Source: CAZEFK01 sp964511405 (GTDB lineage: Bacteria > Pseudomonadota > Alphaproteobacteria > Elsterales > Elsteraceae). From it: DNA of 20,532 nucleotides. Positions 6,771-13,115 of the stretch are shown one piece after another. A program made the translations under genes and the position numbers. Position 1 is the stretch's first letter. Each line of letters opens with the position of its first letter. The stretch is from assembly GCA_964511405.1 (NCBI GenBank), contig CAZEFK010000134.1, forward strand, positions 1 to 20,532. Direction: 5' to 3'. Below the pieces are notes generated by a model. That model made no database searches. It saw nothing but the letters and a program-made list of their open reading frames with translations, and was not told the DNA's origin.

Positions 6771-7868
6771 CTAAACCGGCTGCGCCGCCCAGCGCCCGAG
6801 CCGGCGCTCGACCGCCAGGGCCAGCGCCATGGCCGGCAGCGCCGAGGCGATCCAGATCCAGCCATGCAGGCTGGTGGTGCCGACGCCGGCGACGAAGGCG
6901 CCGATGTTGCAGCCCGTGGACAGGCGGGCGCCATAGCCCATCAGCAGCCCCCCGGCGATCGCGGTGACGGCGCCCCGCCGGTCGAGCCGGCCGGGCCGGA
7001 CGCCGCCGCCGGCCGCCGCCGCCAGCGCCGCACCCGCCAGGATGCCCAGGTCGACCATCGAGATCGGGTCGTCGGCGAGCGGCGCCGCCAAGGCCCGGGC
7101 GGCGTCGCCGACGGCCCAGCCGCTGCCCGGCGCCGGCACCCAGCCGCCGAGATGGGCGAGCTTGGCGCCCCACAGCGCGAAGCCCCAGGTGATCGACCAC
7201 GGGCGGCCCTGGACCGCCAGCACGGCCCAGCCGAGCAGCGCGAGCAGCCCGGCCCCGACCACCAGCCGCCGCGGCGGGCGGCCGCCGATCGCCCGAGCCG
7301 CCACTGCCAGGACCAGCAACTGGAGGGCGACCGCCGGCGCCCAGCCGATGCGCTCGCCCAGCACCACCGGATCCAGGCCGGGCAGCGCCAGCCACCAGTC
7401 GAGATGCAGGCTCCCGGCGAAGCTGCCCGCAACGAACCCCGCCAGCGCCGCGGCCATGCGCGGGCTGCCGCCGCCGGCGGCGAACAAGGTGCCCGAGCCG
7501 CAGCCGCCGGCCCACGCCATGCCGATGCCGAACAGCGCCGCGCCGACCACCAGCGCCACCCCCACCGGCCCGTAGGCACCCTCGACCGGCCGGCCCATGA
7601 GGGTGCCGGCCGCAATCGCCGGCGCCTCGATCAGCGTGGTCGCCGCCAGCAGGAGCAGCTGGGCCTGGACGCCGCCGGCATCGCCGCCGGACAGCCAGCG
7701 ACGATAGCCGCCCGCGAAGCCGAAGCGCGTCGCCAGCAACACCGCGCCGAGGGCGAGGCCCAGGCCGAACAGCAGCGCCGGTCGGCCGCCCGCCCTGCCG
7801 GCCCAGACCAACCCGGCCGCCGCGGCGATGCCGGACCCGACGACCGGCCGGCTAAGGGCCGGCGGCAT
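6771..7868 (-). CDS. YeeE/YedE family membrane transporter (sulfur-compound uptake type)
   Basis: The 365-residue protein is almost all hydrophobic, with roughly nine or ten membrane segments in two related halves. Each half carries a family Gly/Cys motif: AWAGGCGSGTLF with Cys123 and RLSTGCNIGAFVAG with Cys320. RFGFAGGYRRWL precedes the first half's core. YeeE/YedE proteins include the thiosulfate transporter TsuA, where conserved cysteines line the substrate path, so a thiosulfate-like or other sulfur-compound substrate is a reasonable inference; the actual substrate is unknown. The ATG at 7866-7868 is chosen because it sits at the end of the DUF302 gene (17-base overlap) and begins the protein just before the first membrane segment. 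Longer in-frame starts would lie inside the upstream gene. Confidence 0.85.
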   Translation of the reverse strand: MPPALSRPVVGSGIAAAAGLVWAGRAGGRPALLFGLGLALGAVLLATRFGFAGGYRRWLSGGDAGGVQAQLLLLAATTLIEAPAIAAGTLMGRPVEGAYGPVGVALVVGAALFGIGMAWAGGCGSGTLFAAGGGSPRMAAALAGFVAGSFAGSLHLDWWLALPGLDPVVLGERIGWAPAVALQLLVLAVAARAIGGRPPRRLVVGAGLLALLGWAVLAVQGRPWSITWGFALWGAKLAHLGGWVPAPGSGWAVGDAARALAAPLADDPISMVDLGILAGAALAAAAGGGVRPGRLDRRGAVTAIAGGLLMGYGARLSTGCNIGAFVAGVGTTSLHGWIWIASALPAMALALAVERRLGRWAAQPV

Positions 7869-8310
7869 CGCGGGCGACGCGATCGAAGATGGGATCGAGC
7901 TCGGCGGCGATCTGGTCGACAGCGGGCGCGCCATAGGGCGCCAACACCGCGCTCGGCCGGCGGTAGTGCAGGGTCGCGTGGCCGTCGGTGCCTTCGGTCA
8001 CGTAGAAGCGCAGCGGCGCCTCGATCCCGGCGGGCAGGCTCGCGGCCAGCAGCCGGACGGCGAAGTCGTTGCGGAACACCATCACCACGGCGTTGCCGGG
8101 AATGGTGATGCCGCGCTGGGCGGCGCCGATGGTCGCCGAGGCGCGGGCGACAACGGTCATGTCGGCGGCGGCCACCGCCTTGTCCAGCCGGTCGAGCAGG
8201 ACCGAGTAGCCGTAGCCCGTGGGCAGATCGACCAGCCCCGGCGGACCGGCCTCGCCGTGCGCCACGGCCGGCAGCAGCAGGATCAGGCTTGCGAGGGCGG
8301 CGCGCAGCAT
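7852..8310 (-). CDS. DUF302 domain protein with signal peptide
   Basis: A 152-residue protein begins with a signal peptide (MLRAALASLILLLPAVAHG, cleavage near residue 19) followed by a DUF302 domain: a helical segment around LDRLDKAVAAADMTVVARAS, the core GNAVVMVFRNDFAVRLL, and strands PLRFYVTEGTDGHATLHYRRP. DUF302 proteins are small, often periplasmic, and of unsettled function. The ATG at 8308-8310 has GGGGAG five bases upstream; another in-frame ATG four codons earlier lacks one. The gene overlaps the YeeE-like transporter, so the two are probably co-expressed. A periplasmic partner role for the transporter is my inference from this arrangement. Confidence 0.82.
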   Translation of the reverse strand: MLRAALASLILLLPAVAHGEAGPPGLVDLPTGYGYSVLLDRLDKAVAAADMTVVARASATIGAAQRGITIPGNAVVMVFRNDFAVRLLAASLPAGIEAPLRFYVTEGTDGHATLHYRRPSAVLAPYGAPAVDQIAAELDPIFDRVARDAAGP

Positions 8311-8444
8311 GGTGCTCCCCATGATGGATCCGTTGTTCCATTCGCCTGCGCCGCCGCCCGGTTACCCCCGACGGTCAAGCCGTTCGGCGTCTCGACCCTG
8401 GCGGTTCCGGTGGCCGACTGGGCACCGACTTCGTGTTCTAGACG

Positions 8445-9152
8445 TCACCCGCCCAGCCCATCGGCCTGCCACAGCAGGGCATAGGGGAACGGCGACCATA
8501 GCGGCGCGCGAATGCCGGCTTGGCCGAGACCGCGGCGGACCCATTCGTTGCACGTGAGGAACGCCGAATAGTGGCCGACCGCCGCGACGAAGCCGTCATG
8601 CAGGCCATAGCCGGCTTGGAGCAATGGGACCGGTCGGCCGTCGCGATCGCGCGCCATCGCGGCCAGGACATAGTCCGCGACCATGGCCGCGCGCTTGGGC
8701 TCGGCCAGGATGCGACGGCAGCCGGGGTCGCCGTCGGGCGAGGTGCGCGCCTGCAGATGCATCACCGTCGGGCCGTCGCCGAACAGGGCCGCCACCGCCG
8801 TGCCGGGGCGAAGGTCCGACCAGTGCTGGGTCTCCAGGTAGAACGTCCGGTCGCCCCAGCCGAAGGCGATGTAGTCAGCCGGTGCCGGCGGGATCCGGAA
8901 CGCGGCGCGCGGCAGCAAGCCGGCCCAGTCGACCGCGCCGCCCGTGGCGGGCAGCACCAGGTCGGCATGGATGCCATTCGAGCACACCCAGAGCGGCTCG
9001 CCCGCCACCGGCGGGGCATAGCCGCGGTTCACCGGCACGGCGCCGCCAACCACGGCCGCCAGGGGATAGGCCAGGACCAGCGCGGCCAGGGCGTGGCGGG
9101 GGCCGCGCCGGCGCCGGGCGATCCTGGGCGCCGAACGAACGCCATCGGTCAT
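8445..9152 (-). CDS. DUF2459 (TIGR02117) family protein
   Basis: This 235-residue protein has an N-terminal membrane anchor or uncleaved signal (residues about 20-40, after an Arg-rich stretch) and then the DUF2459 pattern: WVCSNGIHADLVLPA with His62, YIAFGWGDRTFYLET, PTVMHLQ, AGYGLHDGFVAAVGHYSAF, and LTCNEWVRRGL with Cys201. The pairing of an N-terminal SNGxH and a C-terminal TCN motif resembles an NlpC/P60-like Cys-His arrangement, but that catalytic reading is only an inference. The family has been labelled urease-associated in some genomes; no urease genes are here. The ATG at 9150-9152 is preferred over an upstream in-frame start because upstream codons run into the palindromic repeat. 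Confidence 0.85.
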   Translation of the reverse strand: MTDGVRSAPRIARRRRGPRHALAALVLAYPLAAVVGGAVPVNRGYAPPVAGEPLWVCSNGIHADLVLPATGGAVDWAGLLPRAAFRIPPAPADYIAFGWGDRTFYLETQHWSDLRPGTAVAALFGDGPTVMHLQARTSPDGDPGCRRILAEPKRAAMVADYVLAAMARDRDGRPVPLLQAGYGLHDGFVAAVGHYSAFLTCNEWVRRGLGQAGIRAPLWSPFPYALLWQADGLGG

Positions 9153-9195
9153 GCCGCCCAGAATAGCCGAGGCCGGACCGGTCGGCGACCGGTCC

Positions 9196-9248
9196 GAGGG
9201 TGCGAAGGGATGCCGGCATGGTCTGCGCCGGCATCCCTTCACACCCTC
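9196..9248. repeat. 53-bp palindromic repeat, copy 1 (complete)
   Basis: Two 22-base arms (9196-9217 and 9227-9248) are inverted repeats with a single mismatch, separated by the 9-base loop ATGGTCTGC. The right end abuts the stop codon of the minus-strand gene at 9249. A second copy, with one arm, the loop and the start of the other arm, lies at 20479-20515. A long, near-perfect dyad that recurs in the window after another stop codon points to a dispersed REP/BIME-like family rather than a single terminator. No T-run follows on either strand. Confidence 0.85.
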
Positions 9249-9782
9249 TCAGGCCACGGCGCGCCGGGCGGCGCCCGCGAGGCCGCGAAGCAGCGTCCGG
9301 TGCCGGTCGGCATTGCGATCGAAGGTGCGATCCAGGGTCAGCACCAGGCGCCCGGGCACGCCGGTCGCCACCACCAGGTCCGCCATCACCCCGTCATAGC
9401 CGATCACGACCGCACCCGACATCGCGTCCGAACGGCTCGTCAGGGCATCGCGGACCAGGACCTCGGCGATCGCCGCCGTGTCCCGGCGCAGCGACGCCAG
9501 CGCTTCGCTGGCTGCCGACTGAGGTAGATCGGCCCAGCACAGCCAGCCAGTGCTGTGATCGAGGCAGCGCAAGGTGTCGCGCACCAAGGGCTCGTGGTCG
9601 GGAGGGCGGCTGTAGGGCCCGGCCGCGGCCGCCGGGCGCGGCGGCAGCACGGCAATCGCTCGGGCGACCCGGAATCCGTGGGCCCGGCCGCGAAAATACA
9701 GCCGATACGGCACCAGCTGCGGCAAGGACGGGGTCGAACAGGGCGCGGTCATGCGGGTGGAACCTTCGATATTCTCAGCCAT
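9249..9782 (-). CDS. Hypothetical protein divergent from the TorR-like regulator
   Basis: I do not recognise this 177-residue protein. Its codons have the strong third-position G/C bias of neighbouring genes, which supports coding. Visible parts are an N-terminal region with PYRLYFRGRAHGFRVARAI, a Pro/Ala stretch, a Cys-containing segment TLRCLDHSTGWLCWADLP, a helical middle (SEALASLRRDTAAIAEVLV), and a C-terminal part VVIGYDGVMADLVVATG, then RLVLTLDRTF. No signal peptide or membrane segment is evident. Starts at 9782 and 9752 are both possible: the first has AGGTGGG upstream, while the ten codons between them are less biased. The gene shares a 129-bp upstream region with the regulator, and the palindromic repeat directly follows its stop codon. 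Confidence 0.7.
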   Translation of the reverse strand: MAENIEGSTRMTAPCSTPSLPQLVPYRLYFRGRAHGFRVARAIAVLPPRPAAAAGPYSRPPDHEPLVRDTLRCLDHSTGWLCWADLPQSAASEALASLRRDTAAIAEVLVRDALTSRSDAMSGAVVIGYDGVMADLVVATGVPGRLVLTLDRTFDRNADRHRTLLRGLAGAARRAVA

Positions 9783-9809
9783 GCGGTCTAAGCCCACCTG
9801 GCGGTAAAG

Positions 9810-9840
9810 ATGTGAACCGACGGTGAACAGCGGTTCATGT
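9810..9840. promoter_or_regulatory. Cluster of three TorR-box-like decamers
   Basis: Three decamers lie almost end to end between the divergent genes: CGGTTCACAT (minus, 9810-9819), CTGTTCACCG (minus, 9821-9830) and CGGTTCATGT (plus, 9831-9840). Against the known E. coli TorR box CTGTTCATAT they match at 8, 7 and 8 of 10 positions. The outer two also form a 7-bp inverted repeat (TGAACCG/CGGTTCA). The cluster lies about 72 bp before the start of a TorR-like regulator, so it is a plausible operator for autoregulation and for the divergent gene. Binding is inferred. Confidence 0.5.
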
Positions 9841-9911
9841 CGGCAATGGCAATGGCCGGCCGGCACCGATGCTGATAGCCTTGGTCGGGTTTGTCCCAGC
9901 ATCGTCGCAGC

Positions 9912-10661
9912 ATGGATCGGCAGGTGGTCGGAGCAGTCTCGCAGTGGCTGGCACAGCGTCCCCGCTTGATCGTGGTCGAGGACGACCCGGTTACCCGGAC
10001 CATGATCGCCATGTATTTTACGGACGAGGGCTTCCAGGTGGATGTCGCCGGCAGCGCCGAGGAGGGCCGCCGGCTGGCCGCCCGCGCCGCCGCCGACCTG
10101 GTGTTCATCGACATCCAGCTGCCCGACGGCAGCGGCTTGGCGTTGGCGCAGGAGCTGCGCCAACGCGGGCCGGTGGGGATCATCTTCGTCACCCACCGCG
10201 ACAGCGAGACCGACCGCGTGGTCGGGCTGGAACTCGCCGGCGACGACTACGTGACCAAGCCGGTCAAGCTTCGCGAGCTCTTGGCGCGGGCACGGTCCCT
10301 GCTGCGCCGGCGCCAGATCGAAGCCAGCGCCGCCCAGCGCCTGCCGGTCGTGACGTTCGGCCCGTGGTCGGTGGACCTGACCCGACGGGAGCTCGCGACG
10401 CGCGCGGGCGCCGTGATCCACCTCACGCGCGGGGAGTTCGACCTGCTGGCCGCCCTGGTCGAGGCCAAGGGCCGGCCGCTCAGCCGCGACTACCTGATCG
10501 AGGTGGTCAGCAACCGCGAGGAAGCCGGCGATTTGCGCACGGTGGACGCCCTGGTCGCGCGGCTGCGGCGCAAGCTGGCCCAACTGGACGACCAACCGGT
10601 GATCGCCACCGTGACCGGCATTGGTTACAAGCTGGCCGTTCCCGTCGATCCGGTCCGCTGA
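9912..10661 (+). CDS. OmpR-family response regulator, TorR-like
   Basis: The 249-residue protein has a receiver domain (RLIVVEDDPVTRTMIAMYF, phospho-acceptor Asp67 in DLVFIDIQLPDGSGL, Thr94 in IIFVTHRD, Lys116 in DDYVTKP) followed by an OmpR/PhoB winged helix (LTRGEFDLLAALVEAKGRPLSR, DLRTVDALVARLRRKL, GIGYKLAV). MYFTDEGFQV, VGIIFVTHRDSETDRVVGLE and LRTVDxLxxRLRxKL resemble TorR closely. TorR controls anaerobic TMAO respiration in E. coli; no TMAO reductase or TorS-type sensor lies here, so the target is unknown. The ATG at 9912 starts ten residues or so before the domain; a TTG at 9891 is an alternative, and neither has a clear ribosome binding site. Confidence 0.9.
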   Translation: MDRQVVGAVSQWLAQRPRLIVVEDDPVTRTMIAMYFTDEGFQVDVAGSAEEGRRLAARAAADLVFIDIQLPDGSGLALAQELRQRGPVGIIFVTHRDSETDRVVGLELAGDDYVTKPVKLRELLARARSLLRRRQIEASAAQRLPVVTFGPWSVDLTRRELATRAGAVIHLTRGEFDLLAALVEAKGRPLSRDYLIEVVSNREEAGDLRTVDALVARLRRKLAQLDDQPVIATVTGIGYKLAVPVDPVR

Positions 10662-10814
10662 CGCGAGGCCCGGCACACGCCCCTATAGAATCGGGGATAA
10701 CGGGTTCTCACTATGATCGCACCGACCAGCCGCGTGGCTACTATTTAATTAACCGAGCCGCTGGATGGCGCGCCGACCCGGACGAGCTGTTACGTCGGGG
10801 CGAGATCGTCCGGA

Positions 10815-11261
10815 CTAATGCCGCAGCTTCAGCAGCATGCGCAGCGTGTTCATAACGCTATCGATCGGACGCACGATGTCCGGATGCTTGTCGCCCATCA
10901 GCTTCAGTTGGGTCTCGATGCTCTCCACCAGCACCCGGTCGAGATCGCGGATCTCCGGCCGAGCGGCGGCCCGGGCCGGCGCCGCCCGCGCACGCCCGGC
11001 CGCGCTGCCGCGCGCGCCCTCGCCGGTCACGCCCAGCTTCTTGAACTGGCTGCGATAGACGCTGATCGAGGCCGGCGAGACGCCGAAGCGGGCCGCCAGA
11101 TCCTGGTTTGTGCCGTCATGGCCGGATTGCAGATAGGCCAGCAGCTTCTGCCGGCCGCTGCTATCGGCCTCTCCTTCGATCCGGTCCGCCGGCCGGTCCG
11201 CCGGCGTCGCCGCCTCAGGCACCCCGGATGCCTCCTTCAGGCGCGCAGTGTGCCGAGCCAT
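10815..11261 (-). CDS. Small helix-turn-helix DNA-binding protein
   Basis: This 148-residue protein has a charged N-terminal tail, a predicted helix-turn-helix at about residues 37-76 (QKLLAYLQSGHDGTNQDLAA, then FGVSPASISVYRSQFKKLGV), an Ala/Arg-rich linker (residues 80-102), and a C-terminal helical part (IRDLDRVLVESIETQLKLM, then DIVRPIDSVMNTLRMLLKLR) that looks like a dimerisation surface. I do not recognise a named family; it is probably a local transcriptional regulator. The ATG at 11259-11261 is chosen for its strong GGGAGG ribosome binding site four bases upstream; longer in-frame starts are not supported. It faces away from the MocR-type gene across a 387-bp AT-richer region. Confidence 0.75.
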   Translation of the reverse strand: MARHTARLKEASGVPEAATPADRPADRIEGEADSSGRQKLLAYLQSGHDGTNQDLAARFGVSPASISVYRSQFKKLGVTGEGARGSAAGRARAAPARAAARPEIRDLDRVLVESIETQLKLMGDKHPDIVRPIDSVMNTLRMLLKLRH

Positions 11262-11648
11262 GCTGCCTCCCTTAATCTCGCCGCTTATTGATTTTTGCCA
11301 AGCAACCCACGCCCGTCGCCATCGCCCGAATTTGCTCCGCCGGCACCTATCAATTAACGACAACACTAGCGGACGCAATCTACAGCGTCAACATCGGGCC
11401 GATCTCCGACCAGTTGGCGCATTTGATGCTTGCGGCCGGCGACGACTTAATGTCGTTCTGCCGGCCTGCTTCGCGCTCGCCAAGGCTCTTAATAAACGGC
11501 TGGCCGAGTGCGTTGCCTGCCGCGGCGGTCCCCAGGTCGCCGCTCTCGACGCGAGAATTAAGCGCCACCCTGCTCAACGAAACTGGTGATGGCGTCGCAA
11601 CGACGGCCGCGCTTGCGTCGTCGTCCGCAGGCGCGTTTGCTGGCCGAC
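11262..11648. other. Divergent intergenic region, AT-richer than its surroundings
   Basis: These 387 bp separate the small HTH gene and the MocR-type gene and presumably contain both promoters. The composition is clearly less GC-rich than the flanking genes (TTATTGATTTTTGCC, CCTATCAATTAACG, CTTAATAAACGG). Two dyads are visible: an extended one at 11436-11464 and TCTCG-ACG-CGAGA at 11544-11556. I cannot pick a convincing sigma-70 promoter pair. A plus-strand frame beginning at 11288 is open through it but lacks coding-like codon bias. If the MocR start is at 11586 or 11589, the region is about 60 bp shorter. Confidence 0.6.
11436..11464. promoter_or_regulatory. Operator-like extended dyad between divergent regulators
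   Basis: The arms are CCGGC-G-ACGAC on the left and GTCGT-TCT-GCCGG on the right around an AT-only centre TTAAT. This gives two nested 5-bp perfect arms, ten paired positions in all. It lies between two divergently transcribed regulator genes, where a shared operator would be expected. Which protein, if any, binds it is not shown by the sequence. Confidence 0.35.
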
Positions 11649-13115
11649 ATGGCCAGCCGTGCGATCCTGCTCGACCATCTACCGCTCGACCGCTGCGCAA
11701 CGGAACCCCTGCAGGCGCAGCTCTATCGCCAGATCCGGGCGGCGATCCTGGACGGTCTGCTCGCGTCGGGCACGCCGCTGCCGCCGACCCGCCGGCTGGC
11801 CGAGGACCTGGGCATCGCGCGCAACACGGTGCTCGGCGCTTACGACCGCTTGATCAGCGAAGGCTATGTCGAAAGCCGGTCGGGCGCCGCCAGCCGGGTC
11901 TCGACCACCCTGCCCGATGGGCCGCCGCCCGCCGGCCCGCTCCGCCCGCCGGCCCAGGCCCGCCCGCTGTCCGACCGCGGCCAGGCGCTGGCCGGGATGG
12001 AGGCCGGCCGTGATGCGCCGGCGCCTGGGATCTTTACGCCCGGCATTCCGGCGCTCGACCGCTTTCCGGTCGAACCCTGGCGGCGGTTGGTCAGCCGCGC
12101 CTGGCGCCGCCACGGCACGGCCCTGCTGGCGCCGGTGGAGCCAGCGGGGTGGCTGGCGCTGCGCCAAGCCATCGCCGCCCATCTGGGCCCAGCCCGGGGC
12201 GTCCAGTGCACGGCCGACCAGATCCTGGTCGTGGCCAGCACGCGCCAGGCGATCCAGCTGGCGGCGATGCTGCTGGCCGCGCCCGGCGACACCGTGTGGA
12301 TCGAGGACCCGGGCTATCTGGGCGCCCGCGCCGGCCTGACCGCCGCCGGCCTGCGGCTGGTGCCCGTGCCGGTCGACGCCGACGGCCTGGTGGTCGAGGC
12401 CGGGCTGGCCCGGGCGCCCGATGCCCGGCTCGCCTACGTCACCCCATCCCACCAATATCCGCTGGGCGGCACGCTCAGCCTCGGCCGCCGGCTGGATCTC
12501 CTGGCCTGGGCGCGCGACTCGGGCGTCTGGATCCTGGAAGACGACTATGACGGCGAATTCCGCCACGCCGGCCGGCCGATCACGGCTCTCCAGGGGCTCG
12601 ACGGCGACGGGCGGGTGATCTATCTCGGCACCTTCAGCAAGGCGCTGTTCCCCGCCCTGCGCCTCGGCTATCTGGTGCTGCCGCTCGACCTGACCGAGCG
12701 CTTCGCCGCCGGGCGGGTCCATCTGGACGGCCACGCCCCGGCCGAGCCCCAGGCCGCACTGGCCGCCTTCATCGCCGACGGCCTGCTGGCGAGCCATGTC
12801 AGGCGCATGCGGCGGCTGTACGCGGAGCGGCGGCGGGCGCTGCTGGCGGGGCTGGACTCGGCGCTCGGCCGTCGGGTCGTCCTGCATCCCGCCGATACCG
12901 GGCTGCATCTGGCGATCACCTGGACCGGGCCGCGCGGCGACGCCGAGGTCGCGGCCGACCTTGCGGCGCGCGGCGTCACCCCCGGCGTGCTGTCGCGCTA
13001 CTATCTGGGCGCGCCGGCGGCACCCGGGCTGGTCCTGGGCTACGGCCAGCTGACCCCGGCCCAGCTCCGGCGCGGCCTGGCCGCCCTGGCCGCCGCGCTC
13101 GGCGATCGAGCTTAG
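11649..13115 (+). CDS. MocR/PdxR-type GntR regulator with aminotransferase domain
   Basis: This 488-residue protein has a GntR winged helix at about residues 19-85 (PLQAQLYRQIRAAILDGLL, LPPTRRLAEDLGIARNTVLG, then AYDRLISEGYVES), a linker, and a fold-type I aminotransferase domain. The PLP-site features are YVTPSHQYPLGG, WILEDDYDGEF and YLGTFSKALFP, in which Lys331 should bind PLP. MocR proteins sense vitamin B6 or amino compounds and control B6, GABA, taurine or ectoine genes; the effector here is unknown. The ATG at 11649 gives a family-like N-terminus; GTG 11586 or ATG 11589 would add an Arg-rich extension that looks non-native. The gene converges on the PuuE-type gene, the two stop codons overlapping in four bases. 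Confidence 0.9.
   Translation: MASRAILLDHLPLDRCATEPLQAQLYRQIRAAILDGLLASGTPLPPTRRLAEDLGIARNTVLGAYDRLISEGYVESRSGAASRVSTTLPDGPPPAGPLRPPAQARPLSDRGQALAGMEAGRDAPAPGIFTPGIPALDRFPVEPWRRLVSRAWRRHGTALLAPVEPAGWLALRQAIAAHLGPARGVQCTADQILVVASTRQAIQLAAMLLAAPGDTVWIEDPGYLGARAGLTAAGLRLVPVPVDADGLVVEAGLARAPDARLAYVTPSHQYPLGGTLSLGRRLDLLAWARDSGVWILEDDYDGEFRHAGRPITALQGLDGDGRVIYLGTFSKALFPALRLGYLVLPLDLTERFAAGRVHLDGHAPAEPQAALAAFIADGLLASHVRRMRRLYAERRRALLAGLDSALGRRVVLHPADTGLHLAITWTGPRGDAEVAADLAARGVTPGVLSRYYLGAPAAPGLVLGYGQLTPAQLRRGLAALAAALGDRA

Noticed and set aside
6864..8108. 414-codon plus-strand frame opposite the transporter and DUF302 genes
   Set aside because: The minus-strand genes have membrane segments, Cys motifs and a signal peptide; the plus-strand product is low-complexity Arg/Ala/Gln/Pro.
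10662..10814. AT-rich patch (ACTATTTAATTAACC) between the convergent response regulator and HTH genes
   Set aside because: No stable hairpin with a T-run, tRNA, attachment-site duplication or coding frame could be made out; it is left as an unexplained intergenic patch.
11288..12013. Plus-strand open frame that begins in the divergent intergenic region and runs into the MocR gene
   Set aside because: Its first 70 codons lack the third-position G/C bias of real genes here, it has no good ribosome binding site, and the rest is out of frame with the MocR-type protein.
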